The notes below the pieces were generated by a model that was not told the DNA's origin, did no database searches, and saw only the letters and a list, made by a program, of their open reading frames with translations. From assembly GCA_017428115.1 (NCBI GenBank), contig JAFRRK010000080.1, positions 1 through 43,840 on the forward strand: a DNA stretch of 43,840 nucleotides. The letters are read 5' to 3'. Each line of letters opens with the position of its first letter. The stretch's first letter is position 1. Below, one piece after another: positions 1-7,648 of this stretch. The position numbers were made by a program, and so were the translations under genes. Origin of the DNA: Bacteroidales bacterium (GTDB taxonomy: Bacteria; Bacteroidota; Bacteroidia; Bacteroidales; P3).

Positions 1-28
1 AATTAAGAATTAAGAATTAAGAATTAAA
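1..28. repeat. 7-bp tandem repeat array (AATTAAG x3 + AATTAAA)
   Basis: Three perfect AATTAAG units and a fourth ending in A. The array may extend beyond the window's left edge. The same unit recurs at 17382-17402. Confidence 0.9.
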
Positions 29-84
29 TAGTTTTATTGGGTTCTTCCCTAAATTCCAGTTACAAGTGCAACACTAAGGAGAAA

Positions 85-122
85 AAAAGAGGGTGTTTCA
101 AAAGATATGGACCCCCTCTTTT
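85..122. terminator. Terminator-like hairpin
   Basis: A 9-bp stem, AAAAGAGGG (85-93) with CCCTCTTTT (114-122), around a 20-nt loop. The T-rich side on the plus strand would suit a plus-strand gene ending left of the window. It could instead be the end of the MITE-like element described at 86-198. Confidence 0.4.
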
Positions 123-198
123 CGTTCAACCAGTAGTTTGAGGTCAGTTTCAAATAAGCAATTCTTGTTAGGAAATAAATACTTATGAGACACTCTTT
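86..198. mobile_element. Possible MITE-like element
   Basis: The left end reads AAAGAGGGTGTTTCAAAAG. The right end, reverse-complemented, reads AAAGAGTGTCTCATAAG. Allowing a 2-nt gap the two agree at most positions, as terminal inverted repeats would. The ~110-bp interior has no coding capacity. No target-site duplication was identified and no second copy is in the window, so the call is tentative. Confidence 0.25.
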
Positions 199-608
199 AG
201 GTAAAAAGATTTCTCTTCACTTTTACACGACTACATCCTCTTTATTCAGACCGGAATAGTCCTTCGACCTAGAAAAAAATAGACTATTCTTACCTGAAAT
301 AAAAGATCTTACCATCTTTGTACAACGGTGTTGCACTTCGAGATTGACTCTATTTTTTTAATGCTCTGTGAATGCATAACAATCCCTCGAATGTTGCGTT
401 GATTTAATTTATGACCGTTTTCACTCCCCACAAGTTTAAGCAGGAATCTTGCCTACCTATCGAAACAGGTCCTTCTTTGCTTTGTTTTTCTTCATGGGCA
501 AAAAAAGTATCCTCCAATTGGTATGAATCGGTAGAGAAGGTTGGGAACAGTAATAAGAGAATGAACGCCGTAATAAGCGGTAATAACCGGTACTAGAGAT
601 TCCTTACG

Positions 609-2696
609 TTATCCCAAATCGATATAAATACTGCTTAGTTCGGTGACTTTTTTCTCTTCTTTCAGTAGTTTCTGTGTCTGCATTTTACCATCATCACCTT
701 TGAAAACCTTAGTAATCTCATAGGCCACTAAATCTTCGGAAGTATATATCGTGATGCTGACAGGATTCTCGTTCGTGCAGTTCAGACGTAGTGTTTTGGA
801 TACTGGGTGGCTAAGTGCGGGAGATGTGACGGTGTAAGTAAGGATTATATTTGTGACATCGTCGACACTACCCAATAAAATAGGCATAATATCCTTTACA
901 ATCAATGGGTTGTCAATTATCACTGCATAGCCCTTCAACTGATAGCGTGGGAATTTCAGCGGAGGGTTGTTCTTGTCCTTGAAATAGAATACCTTGCTCA
1001 CCCACAGACTCAACTCGGACTTATCCTTTCCCCGCACGGCATACCGCGTCTCTTTGGAGTGTTCGTCCAATAGAAAGTGCTGATTCGTAATTAGTGATAC
1101 TCCATCGACATTTTCTACATCTACAATTACCTCTACCTTCTCAAAGACTGAGAAATCCACGCTGCCTGCCATTATCGGCACTTCTTTGTAGAACATATAG
1201 GAATCGGGGGCAACACAGACGGTTCTGCCGTACGATAGTATTGGCTGGGTGACAATCTCAGTGGGGGAATAGTGACCCACTGCATTACCTGAATAGATGA
1301 AACGTATCTGGTAGTAATACCCACCGTCATCGTTGTCGTCACACAGCCACGACACATTACCTTCCTTCTCATCCTGCATAGCCGAGAAAGCGAAATCAGC
1401 CAGAGGCTTTGTCCCAGCGGGCAAGGCGAAATGATTTTCCGGAACGATAGCTTCCACACCTTCTTTATGCCTCCATATGATAACCTCTGCAGACAGGAGG
1501 TCGCTGTTCTCAGCCGCGAAATCATGGAAGAGCTTGACATTTACACTCTGTGTCATCCATAGGCTGCCCTCTATTACCTTTTGCGTATAGTCTGTGAGGT
1601 GATCGACTATCGTGTCGAAATGGTCCGACAGCACAGCCTGGGGATAGTGGTGACGGACTATCGCTGACCTCTCGGAGTAGTTCACCTGCAACATGCGGTC
1701 GTCGCTGAAGGTCTGCTCTTTCAGCTTGTAGTTTAGGCCAATCTTCACCGGAGTTATAGTATCCACTGCCTTCGACAACGCCTCTGCCAGCAGTGCTTCG
1801 CTGCCTCCTTCAGTCATGGACGACGAGCCGCCTCTGACCAATGTGGGGCTAAATAGTTCGCGGAACACCATATTCCTAAACTCGTTGGTTAGTTCCTCCA
1901 CCTGCTTCTTCTCCTCGTCCGAGGTCACCTCCGAGGTCAATTCAACCACGATGTCGCCATTTTCCTTCATCTTTTGGGTCAGCCTCTGCACTTGGGCAGA
2001 GAGATCTACACTTACCTCTTCTAATGACAGGTGTAAGTTGGCGTCGATATTTTTCCTTGCCGTTTCCTGGCATCGTTTCAACCATGCAGTAATCTTCAGA
2101 TTTACTGCCGGTCGTATGGCTGTGAACTGTAGGTCATAGACTGCTGCCACCATGCTTCTCCCATGCTGGAGGGCAGAAAAAAACAATTCTGTGCCACGAC
2201 GGTCGTAGCGGACATTGAACACGCTTTTTAAATCATGGGTCAGTGATGGTCGCTGCGAGCTGACGACTGCTTTTACCATATCGCTTGGGTCGGTCTGCTC
2301 CGATTTGCCACTAGTGTCCAGCGTAATCAGGTCCACGCTGCCGTCGCTCCACAGTGGCGTGGTGGCGACAGTGTCACCGGGCAGGTCTGTGACTTCTCTC
2401 TTCAGGGCAGTCATGGCTTTTTTCAACCGCTCTTGACTGACCATGCAGTTCACACTCAGCTGCAAGATTGACCCTGCCGTGTTCTCCATGCTATCTGACA
2501 GCGACAGCGAGTCGTTGTCAGACACATTCTGCATCTTATTGTCATGAAAGAGTTGTAGAAAAAAGTCGTAACCTCCGTTGCCGCTCTGTGCCAAAGCCAC
2601 CTCGTCGGGCAGATAATAGACGATATGGTCGTCCTGATGGTCGCCAAAGAAAGTTAAGCCCTCATACCTTCCGTATGTTTTTGATAAATCCAGCAT
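609..2696 (-). CDS. Cluster protein F (last gene), N-terminal shared domain plus beta-rich repeats
   Basis: I do not recognise a named family. The start is set at ATG 2694-2696 (695 aa), because 20 further codons upstream would translate the AATTGAG repeat and spacer. No signal peptide. Residues ~1-210 carry the domain shared with cluster genes A, B, D and E: an opening strand ending in YYLP, a helix near 88-101, PSLTH at 150-154, and VYDLQFTAIRPAVNLKI from ~186. A charged helical stretch follows (~215-290). The C-terminal half is beta-rich repeats without Cys or catalytic-looking clusters. It is the sixth and last gene of the minus-strand run, 101 nt after gene E; that spacer holds a 13-bp inverted repeat. 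The function is unknown. A structural or binding role is an inference from the repeat architecture. Confidence 0.8.
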   Translation of the reverse strand: MLDLSKTYGRYEGLTFFGDHQDDHIVYYLPDEVALAQSGNGGYDFFLQLFHDNKMQNVSDNDSLSLSDSMENTAGSILQLSVNCMVSQERLKKAMTALKREVTDLPGDTVATTPLWSDGSVDLITLDTSGKSEQTDPSDMVKAVVSSQRPSLTHDLKSVFNVRYDRRGTELFFSALQHGRSMVAAVYDLQFTAIRPAVNLKITAWLKRCQETARKNIDANLHLSLEEVSVDLSAQVQRLTQKMKENGDIVVELTSEVTSDEEKKQVEELTNEFRNMVFRELFSPTLVRGGSSSMTEGGSEALLAEALSKAVDTITPVKIGLNYKLKEQTFSDDRMLQVNYSERSAIVRHHYPQAVLSDHFDTIVDHLTDYTQKVIEGSLWMTQSVNVKLFHDFAAENSDLLSAEVIIWRHKEGVEAIVPENHFALPAGTKPLADFAFSAMQDEKEGNVSWLCDDNDDGGYYYQIRFIYSGNAVGHYSPTEIVTQPILSYGRTVCVAPDSYMFYKEVPIMAGSVDFSVFEKVEVIVDVENVDGVSLITNQHFLLDEHSKETRYAVRGKDKSELSLWVSKVFYFKDKNNPPLKFPRYQLKGYAVIIDNPLIVKDIMPILLGSVDDVTNIILTYTVTSPALSHPVSKTLRLNCTNENPVSITIYTSEDLVAYEITKVFKGDDGKMQTQKLLKEEKKVTELSSIYIDLG

Positions 2697-2725
2697 GGTT
2701 TTAAAATTGAGAATTGAGTTTTTTT

Positions 2726-2782
2726 GTGAATGGTGAATTGACAATACCTTTATCAATGTGTATTTGTCTATTCACCATTCAC
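2726..2782. repeat. 13-bp perfect inverted repeat in cluster spacer E-F
   Basis: GTGAATGGTGAAT (2726-2738) pairs exactly with ATTCACCATTCAC (2770-2782) across a 31-nt loop. It lies just ahead of gene F on the transcribed strand and is flanked by 7-bp units (AATTGAG x2; TCACTAA x2). It could be a transcript-processing or attenuation hairpin. There is no T-run directly after it. Confidence 0.75.
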
Positions 2783-2797
2783 GATGTAACGCAATCA

Positions 2798-5098
2798 CTA
2801 ATCACTAAACTCTAACAGCAGCTCTTCGCTGTCGTCCTTCGTCTTTTTGCCTTGGAACACCTTCTCGTTGTCCTTGTCTTTGGCTGTGAACTTGTAAGTA
2901 TACACCTTCGAGTCGCCCTTATTCCAAAGGTAGGAGAACGCCACCACGCCGTCGGCCTTCACGATATAGTCTGTTTTCTCCTCTTCATCCTCTTCGTTTG
3001 GTGGGTAGAAGAATACTTTCACCTCATTTAGGTTGTACTTCCCAAAATCGTCCGGATTCTTCATCCTTACCTTGATGGTGCGTTCTGGCTTCAACGAGGT
3101 TACGTCGATGAGCACATAGCTCTCGTTCTTCACTGGAATCCAGCCCCCTTCTACTTTGCTACCATCGCGTCGATAGATGTGGTAGTAGTACTCAAATGTC
3201 CTTTTTTCCGTCTCCATGCTGCACTCCACCGTCAGCTTATCGCTGATGTGTTCTTCCTTGAAGGTAAACAGATTGGTCACCATATCCTCCTTTGCTGCAT
3301 CCTTAAAGCGGGTCTCTATTATCACACGCTCCACCTCGTCCCAGTCGGCCACGCAGTCTAAATCGACCTCCCACTTATTCTCAAATGGGTTGGGTACAAG
3401 GAAGATGGACGACCGCTGTGGCTTGTCCAAATGCAGTGTCACATCTTTCTCGCCTGGTATCACGTAGGTGAAGTCCATCTTATAGCCCAGCTCCATCTCC
3501 CGCTCGGTAATAACTGTCAGTGTCTTGTGGTCGTTATTCTTTTTGTCGAACTTGAAATCCTTGCTCATCACCGTCTTGCCCTCTAGCTCGTCGCTCACCA
3601 CGTCCACTTGGGCCAGAATCATGTTGGCATGTTCGAGCACCGACTGGTCAGGCAGGTTCAAGTCTATCTGGAACGTCTTGTAGTAGTCGGCAGGATTGAT
3701 GTAGATATAGTTGCTCTCGGTCGAGCGCACCTTAGTTTTCAGTGGGCTGGGTAATAGACCAGGCACCGCGTCGATGTAGTCGATGTATATGTCCGACCAA
3801 TACTCGTAGCGGTAGTTCTTGTCGCGATAGCGCGTATAGGTGAACGTCTTTTTCATGTCTACCGCCTTGTCCTTATCCTCTTTATTGTTCCCCGCCAGCA
3901 CACCATCGCCGTCGAAAGCAATCGTCATAGGCTCTTTCACCCGTTCCCCACTATCGGCATCCACTACGCTGCAGTATATAACCACCGACTTGATAACGCC
4001 CCCCTCAAACGTGTTGGCCGCCAACCGCACTGTCACCGACTGCCCCTTTACCTCCAAATCGTCTATCGGCACCCAATCGAGGTAGTCGTCAATGTTCACA
4101 CCTGCAGTGTCAATTATCTCCTTTAATTGTCCCTGCGGGCTGATGGGAAAGGTCTTGGCATTTTTCTGCCGCAGATTTATCTCGTAGATCTTTAACACGC
4201 TTTCATCTACCTCTTTGCGCCGGTAAGTATAGTTTGGCAGTATCGATTTAAACATATTGGTAAAGGCACCTGATACGCCCCTTGCCACGCTGTCGGCCGT
4301 CACCTTGTCCGATGGAAGTTTCTCCTCGGTAAAGAACAGTTTGGTCACTTCCGATTTCAACTCGTTCATTAGACTCTTCATCGCCTCAGCCTTGATGTCG
4401 GGATCCAGTTCCTCCACCTCAATGGTCAGTGCATGGCTCTCCTCCAACTCGTCTACAATCTTCTCGATATCCTTGTTATATAACACAAGGTTGAGATTCG
4501 TCCTTTCCTCCACATGGTGGTACACCTGCTTCATGTCCACCCGCATTAAGGCCTTGTAGACGGGGGTGATGCCCACCACCTCTAGGTCGTAATAGACAGT
4601 GGCTGCCACCTGGTTGCTGCTCAAGGCGGCAACTAACTGCTTGGCATCCTCGCCCGTTGCCCTAACGGCCAACGACACACGGTTGGTGCCAATCATTGAT
4701 GGGCTGAACCCCGAACTGATAAACCATTTCTTATCCTTCTCCGCATCGCTCTTCTGTAGCATCATCAGCTTCACGATGCCCTTGTGCAGCGGTGCTGGTG
4801 ACAGCGTCTTGGCCTCACGTTTGAAATTCGTAGCAATTTCCTCTCGTACCGCCTCCAGCTCTGCATCTGTCACAGAGAGGTCTATGTCTACGCTCAAACA
4901 CGTCTCTAGAATGCTGTCGTTGTTTTTATTCACGCCTGACTCGGGCACTACGGCATACACTGACAGAGCAGGTTTCCCCTCCCCGTTCATGCACAGCCTA
5001 GGTTTTTGATTCACATAGTAGAAAACATCTTTATCGGTATCGTCGGTATAAATTCTAAGATTTCCGACATCAAGAAAAGGGGGTTGTAAGTTAAGCAT
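2798..5098 (-). CDS. Cluster protein E, shared N-terminal domain plus beta-sandwich-like repeats
   Basis: Unnamed family, 766 aa, no signal peptide or membrane segment. The N-terminal domain matches genes A, B, D and F: FYYVNQKPRL near 26-35 followed by a GKPALSVY strand, PSMIG at 133-137, and YYDLEVVGITPVYKALMRVD at ~169-188. A helical segment ~190-300 follows (EELDPDIKAEAMKSLMNELK). From ~330 on there are about four beta-rich modules. The clearest begins FLVPNPFENKWEVDLDC and has the pattern DWxxVxxVxIxTxxxD...FxYYYxIxRxDGxxxxGGW. The C-terminus is acidic. The gene lies 137 nt after gene D in the same direction. The alternating strand pattern and lack of catalytic motifs suggest a structural or binding protein; that is inference. 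Confidence 0.8.
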   Translation of the reverse strand: MLNLQPPFLDVGNLRIYTDDTDKDVFYYVNQKPRLCMNGEGKPALSVYAVVPESGVNKNNDSILETCLSVDIDLSVTDAELEAVREEIATNFKREAKTLSPAPLHKGIVKLMMLQKSDAEKDKKWFISSGFSPSMIGTNRVSLAVRATGEDAKQLVAALSSNQVAATVYYDLEVVGITPVYKALMRVDMKQVYHHVEERTNLNLVLYNKDIEKIVDELEESHALTIEVEELDPDIKAEAMKSLMNELKSEVTKLFFTEEKLPSDKVTADSVARGVSGAFTNMFKSILPNYTYRRKEVDESVLKIYEINLRQKNAKTFPISPQGQLKEIIDTAGVNIDDYLDWVPIDDLEVKGQSVTVRLAANTFEGGVIKSVVIYCSVVDADSGERVKEPMTIAFDGDGVLAGNNKEDKDKAVDMKKTFTYTRYRDKNYRYEYWSDIYIDYIDAVPGLLPSPLKTKVRSTESNYIYINPADYYKTFQIDLNLPDQSVLEHANMILAQVDVVSDELEGKTVMSKDFKFDKKNNDHKTLTVITEREMELGYKMDFTYVIPGEKDVTLHLDKPQRSSIFLVPNPFENKWEVDLDCVADWDEVERVIIETRFKDAAKEDMVTNLFTFKEEHISDKLTVECSMETEKRTFEYYYHIYRRDGSKVEGGWIPVKNESYVLIDVTSLKPERTIKVRMKNPDDFGKYNLNEVKVFFYPPNEEDEEEKTDYIVKADGVVAFSYLWNKGDSKVYTYKFTAKDKDNEKVFQGKKTKDDSEELLLEFSD

Positions 5099-5157
5099 AA
5101 TCGAGTGTATTATATTGATTGATTGTTTGTGACCTTTTTTTGTGTAAATTGTGATGT

Positions 5158-5202
5158 GTGAATTGTGAATTGAAAAAAACTATTTCAAGATTCACTATTC
5201 AC
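5158..5202. repeat. Imperfect 13-bp inverted repeat in cluster spacer D-E
   Basis: GTGAATTGTGAAT (5158-5170) and ATTCACTATTCAC (5190-5202) pair at 12 of 13 positions with a 19-nt loop. This parallels the hairpin in the next spacer (2726-2782). The repeat-like sequence continues to 5240, so the last codons of gene D (NSDQ-stop) are encoded by repeat-like ATTCATTGGTCACT sequence. Confidence 0.7.
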
Positions 5203-5235
5203 GAATCACTAATATTTTGTTTCACTGGTTACTAT

Positions 5236-7578
5236 TCATTGGTCACTATTTTTTGGCGGTGTCAGGATAAAGAACGTCTTGTCGGTCTTGCCAGTGATTG
5301 CAGGCTGTTCCTGACCTTCCATGTCGTACAGCGTCATCGTCCAGCTCAGTTCCAGCTTCTTATCGTCGAGGCAGAACAGATAAAACATCTTCGAATCAGT
5401 GTCCTTGTCCTTTTTCGTCAGTTTGAACACCAAGGGTTTTCCACACCCTTCTGAAGGGACGATTTCCACCGTGGCGCGGTAATACTTCTCACCAAGTCCC
5501 AGCAGGTCTATACCCGCCATCTCCACCTTCTTTAGGGGTATCATTAGCAAGTTGGAGTCTGCGTCGCCCTTCAGTCGGCCAGACGACACGGCCTCCATCT
5601 CGTCACCAATATACTTAAGTTTAAGCTGGTATTCGTAGTCGGCTCCCACATCCTCCAGCGAGCATAGCTTTACCGACTGGGATTCCCAGTCGTCATCCTT
5701 CGTTAGTTCCACGGGGAAGGCATATTTGCCGTAATAAATCTCGCCGCGGATTTCCTTCACGCTCTTGTCGGGTTCCAGCGGTAGCTCTACCTTGAGACTT
5801 TTGCGGTTGGCGAAGGGGAAGTCGCCATAGATGGTTTTAACCCCGTTGTCGCCCATATAGAAGGTTTTCTCTTGTAGGGTGATGGGGTCAATATCCTCAA
5901 AATTATAGGTATACCTATAGTGCAACGGTTGGTCGAGCAGTACGTCCAGATTTCTCTCCAGTTTCACCTCTTCATTGAGGTCAGTCAGTAACAACTGTTC
6001 GGGTCCCATCAGGCGTTTGCCATTGGCATCGTCGTACCACACTTCCACCTGCACGTTTGTCGGCTTTAAACCTTTTGGCAGTGCGGTGGCGTTGGGGTGC
6101 GCCTTGAAGGACACGTCGATAAGACCTATTCTTCCCACGTTCACCAGCACATACTCGCCCTCGGTAGTTTGTGTCGGTAGCTGTATTCCGTCGGGGTCGC
6201 TACTGCCTTTTAGGAACACGTAGGGTGTATACTTGATAACACCGTTGTCCTCCTTGGGTCTCATAAACTCCCAATCGGCTGAAGCCTTCTCGCCGTCGAG
6301 CACAAAGCTTCTCACCCTCTCCTTGTGGCCCTCGGGTAGCGAGGGGTATTCGCACACAACCTTCACGCAGTTGATCTCGGGTTTCCCCTTCCAGTCGGCG
6401 TAGACCCCTAGCGTGATATGCTTGAACGAGAAAATATCTTCCGACATATCAATCAGCGTCACCATCTTTCCAATCTGCTCGTCGGTCAAATCTTTAAAGA
6501 AGTCGCAGATGGTGGCCTGCGGCGAGAAGGAGAATTCAAAGACGCTGTTCTCGCTAAAGTTCAGCTCCGTAAACGAGCGGAATTCCTCCTCGATAATCAT
6601 CTCCTCCTTCTTCGCCCTCTCTTCGGGAGTGAGTGGCATAATCTTCGTATTGATGATTTCCTCCACCTTCTTTTCCAAGATGCCCATCATTGATTGGCGG
6701 ATATTGTTCACCACATCGTCGCTCAAGTCGGTCGAATAGCGGTCTACCTCGATATTGATAAACCCCATGTCGGTTAGCATTTCAGTAATCTTTCTTGAGT
6801 CCACCGTCCCTTTGCAGCTGTCGCCCTTGTCGAAATGTTGGACTATGGATGCGGCCTGTACCGAGCCTGCGTAGATTCTGATATTCAGGGCAGGCATACA
6901 CATGCGCATACTCATGTCGAAACGCACGCTCACCGTTTGCGCTCTCTGCTGGATAGCCTTACAGGCCACTGCCGCGCCTTCGGGCGTGAATTGTACGGCT
7001 ACCGCGCTATTGTTGTCGCCCAGCATAGAGGGGCGTTTAGTGCCGTTGTGCCACTGCACAAGTGTGCCACCGTTTTGCTCGTTCAACTCGAAGGAGCCTT
7101 TTGTGTAGTTCACCGCGCCAAAGGTAACCTCGCCCACTGTGGGAATTTTGGATCTTGCGGCGTTACGTTCGCCCTCGAGGAAATCCGACATGCTGTTCTT
7201 CTTCTCCTCCTTGTCTTGCAAAGAAGAAGGTCCCGTCACAGCCGCAATCAGATTCTCCCGCTTCTTCTCACGGGCAATAATATCATTATAGCGTTTGGTC
7301 TGAATGTCTTGGCTGGTGATGAGTTGCTTGATAGCTTCTTTCTCGGTTTCGTTAACACCGAGATTCACGTCAAAATTCATTCTCCCGCCTAGCACACCGG
7401 CAAAAGTCTTGTCAGACGCCTTATCGCTGCTCCAGAAGATGCTACGGAACACAGGTTCGCCGTCATCGTTGACGCGTATTTGAGGAGTGTTTCGGATGCA
7501 ATAGTACATATTGCAATCCACACTGTCAGGAAATACTGATATGTCTTTATATTCAAGAACAATGGGTAATGTAATCAT
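5236..7578 (-). CDS. Cluster protein D, shared N-terminal domain plus beta-rich repeats
   Basis: Unnamed family, 780 aa, no signal peptide. The N-terminus shows the shared opening (MYYCIRNTPQIRVNDDG, residues 24-40), a helix near 78-105, and PSMLG at 183-187 followed by a 'SAVAVQFTPEGAAVACKAI' segment. The equivalent of the YDLxxxGIxPA stretch is altered to FDMSMRMCMPALNIRIYAG (~220-238), so this copy is the most divergent of the five at that site. A K/E-rich insert lies at ~100-130, and a helix (ILEKKVEEIINTKIMPLTPEERAKKEE) at ~300-330. Beta-rich modules follow to the end, for example EIRGEIYYGKYAFPVEL and YEYQLKLKYIGD. It lies 70 nt after gene C and 137 nt before gene E. Probably co-transcribed with them; the function is unknown. 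Confidence 0.8.
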   Translation of the reverse strand: MITLPIVLEYKDISVFPDSVDCNMYYCIRNTPQIRVNDDGEPVFRSIFWSSDKASDKTFAGVLGGRMNFDVNLGVNETEKEAIKQLITSQDIQTKRYNDIIAREKKRENLIAAVTGPSSLQDKEEKKNSMSDFLEGERNAARSKIPTVGEVTFGAVNYTKGSFELNEQNGGTLVQWHNGTKRPSMLGDNNSAVAVQFTPEGAAVACKAIQQRAQTVSVRFDMSMRMCMPALNIRIYAGSVQAASIVQHFDKGDSCKGTVDSRKITEMLTDMGFINIEVDRYSTDLSDDVVNNIRQSMMGILEKKVEEIINTKIMPLTPEERAKKEEMIIEEEFRSFTELNFSENSVFEFSFSPQATICDFFKDLTDEQIGKMVTLIDMSEDIFSFKHITLGVYADWKGKPEINCVKVVCEYPSLPEGHKERVRSFVLDGEKASADWEFMRPKEDNGVIKYTPYVFLKGSSDPDGIQLPTQTTEGEYVLVNVGRIGLIDVSFKAHPNATALPKGLKPTNVQVEVWYDDANGKRLMGPEQLLLTDLNEEVKLERNLDVLLDQPLHYRYTYNFEDIDPITLQEKTFYMGDNGVKTIYGDFPFANRKSLKVELPLEPDKSVKEIRGEIYYGKYAFPVELTKDDDWESQSVKLCSLEDVGADYEYQLKLKYIGDEMEAVSSGRLKGDADSNLLMIPLKKVEMAGIDLLGLGEKYYRATVEIVPSEGCGKPLVFKLTKKDKDTDSKMFYLFCLDDKKLELSWTMTLYDMEGQEQPAITGKTDKTFFILTPPKNSDQ

Positions 7579-7648
7579 AGTATTTAGGTTATAATAATGT
7601 TTAATTATATATTTGAAATTCAGTGTTTATGGTCACGAAAACCAGTCC

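Larger units (their letters stand above)
1..608. other. Intergenic region downstream of the six-gene cluster
   Basis: No convincing gene was found in these 608 bases. A 61-codon open frame at 411-596 (plus) has no promoter-like box, no family resemblance and no recognisable start context. The stretch starts with a 7-bp tandem repeat (1-28), holds a terminator-like hairpin (85-122) that overlaps a MITE-like inverted repeat (86-198), and ends at the stop codon of the last gene of the minus-strand cluster. No clear T-run hairpin for that minus-strand operon is visible just beyond 609. Confidence 0.6.

Noticed and set aside
411-596. 61-codon plus-strand frame
   Set aside because: No promoter box, no homologous pattern and no sensible start context.
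7608-7615. TATATTTG on the plus strand as an antisense promoter
   Set aside because: No -33 TTG at a proper distance, and the downstream frame (7623-7982) is a shadow of the repeat-bearing tail of gene C.
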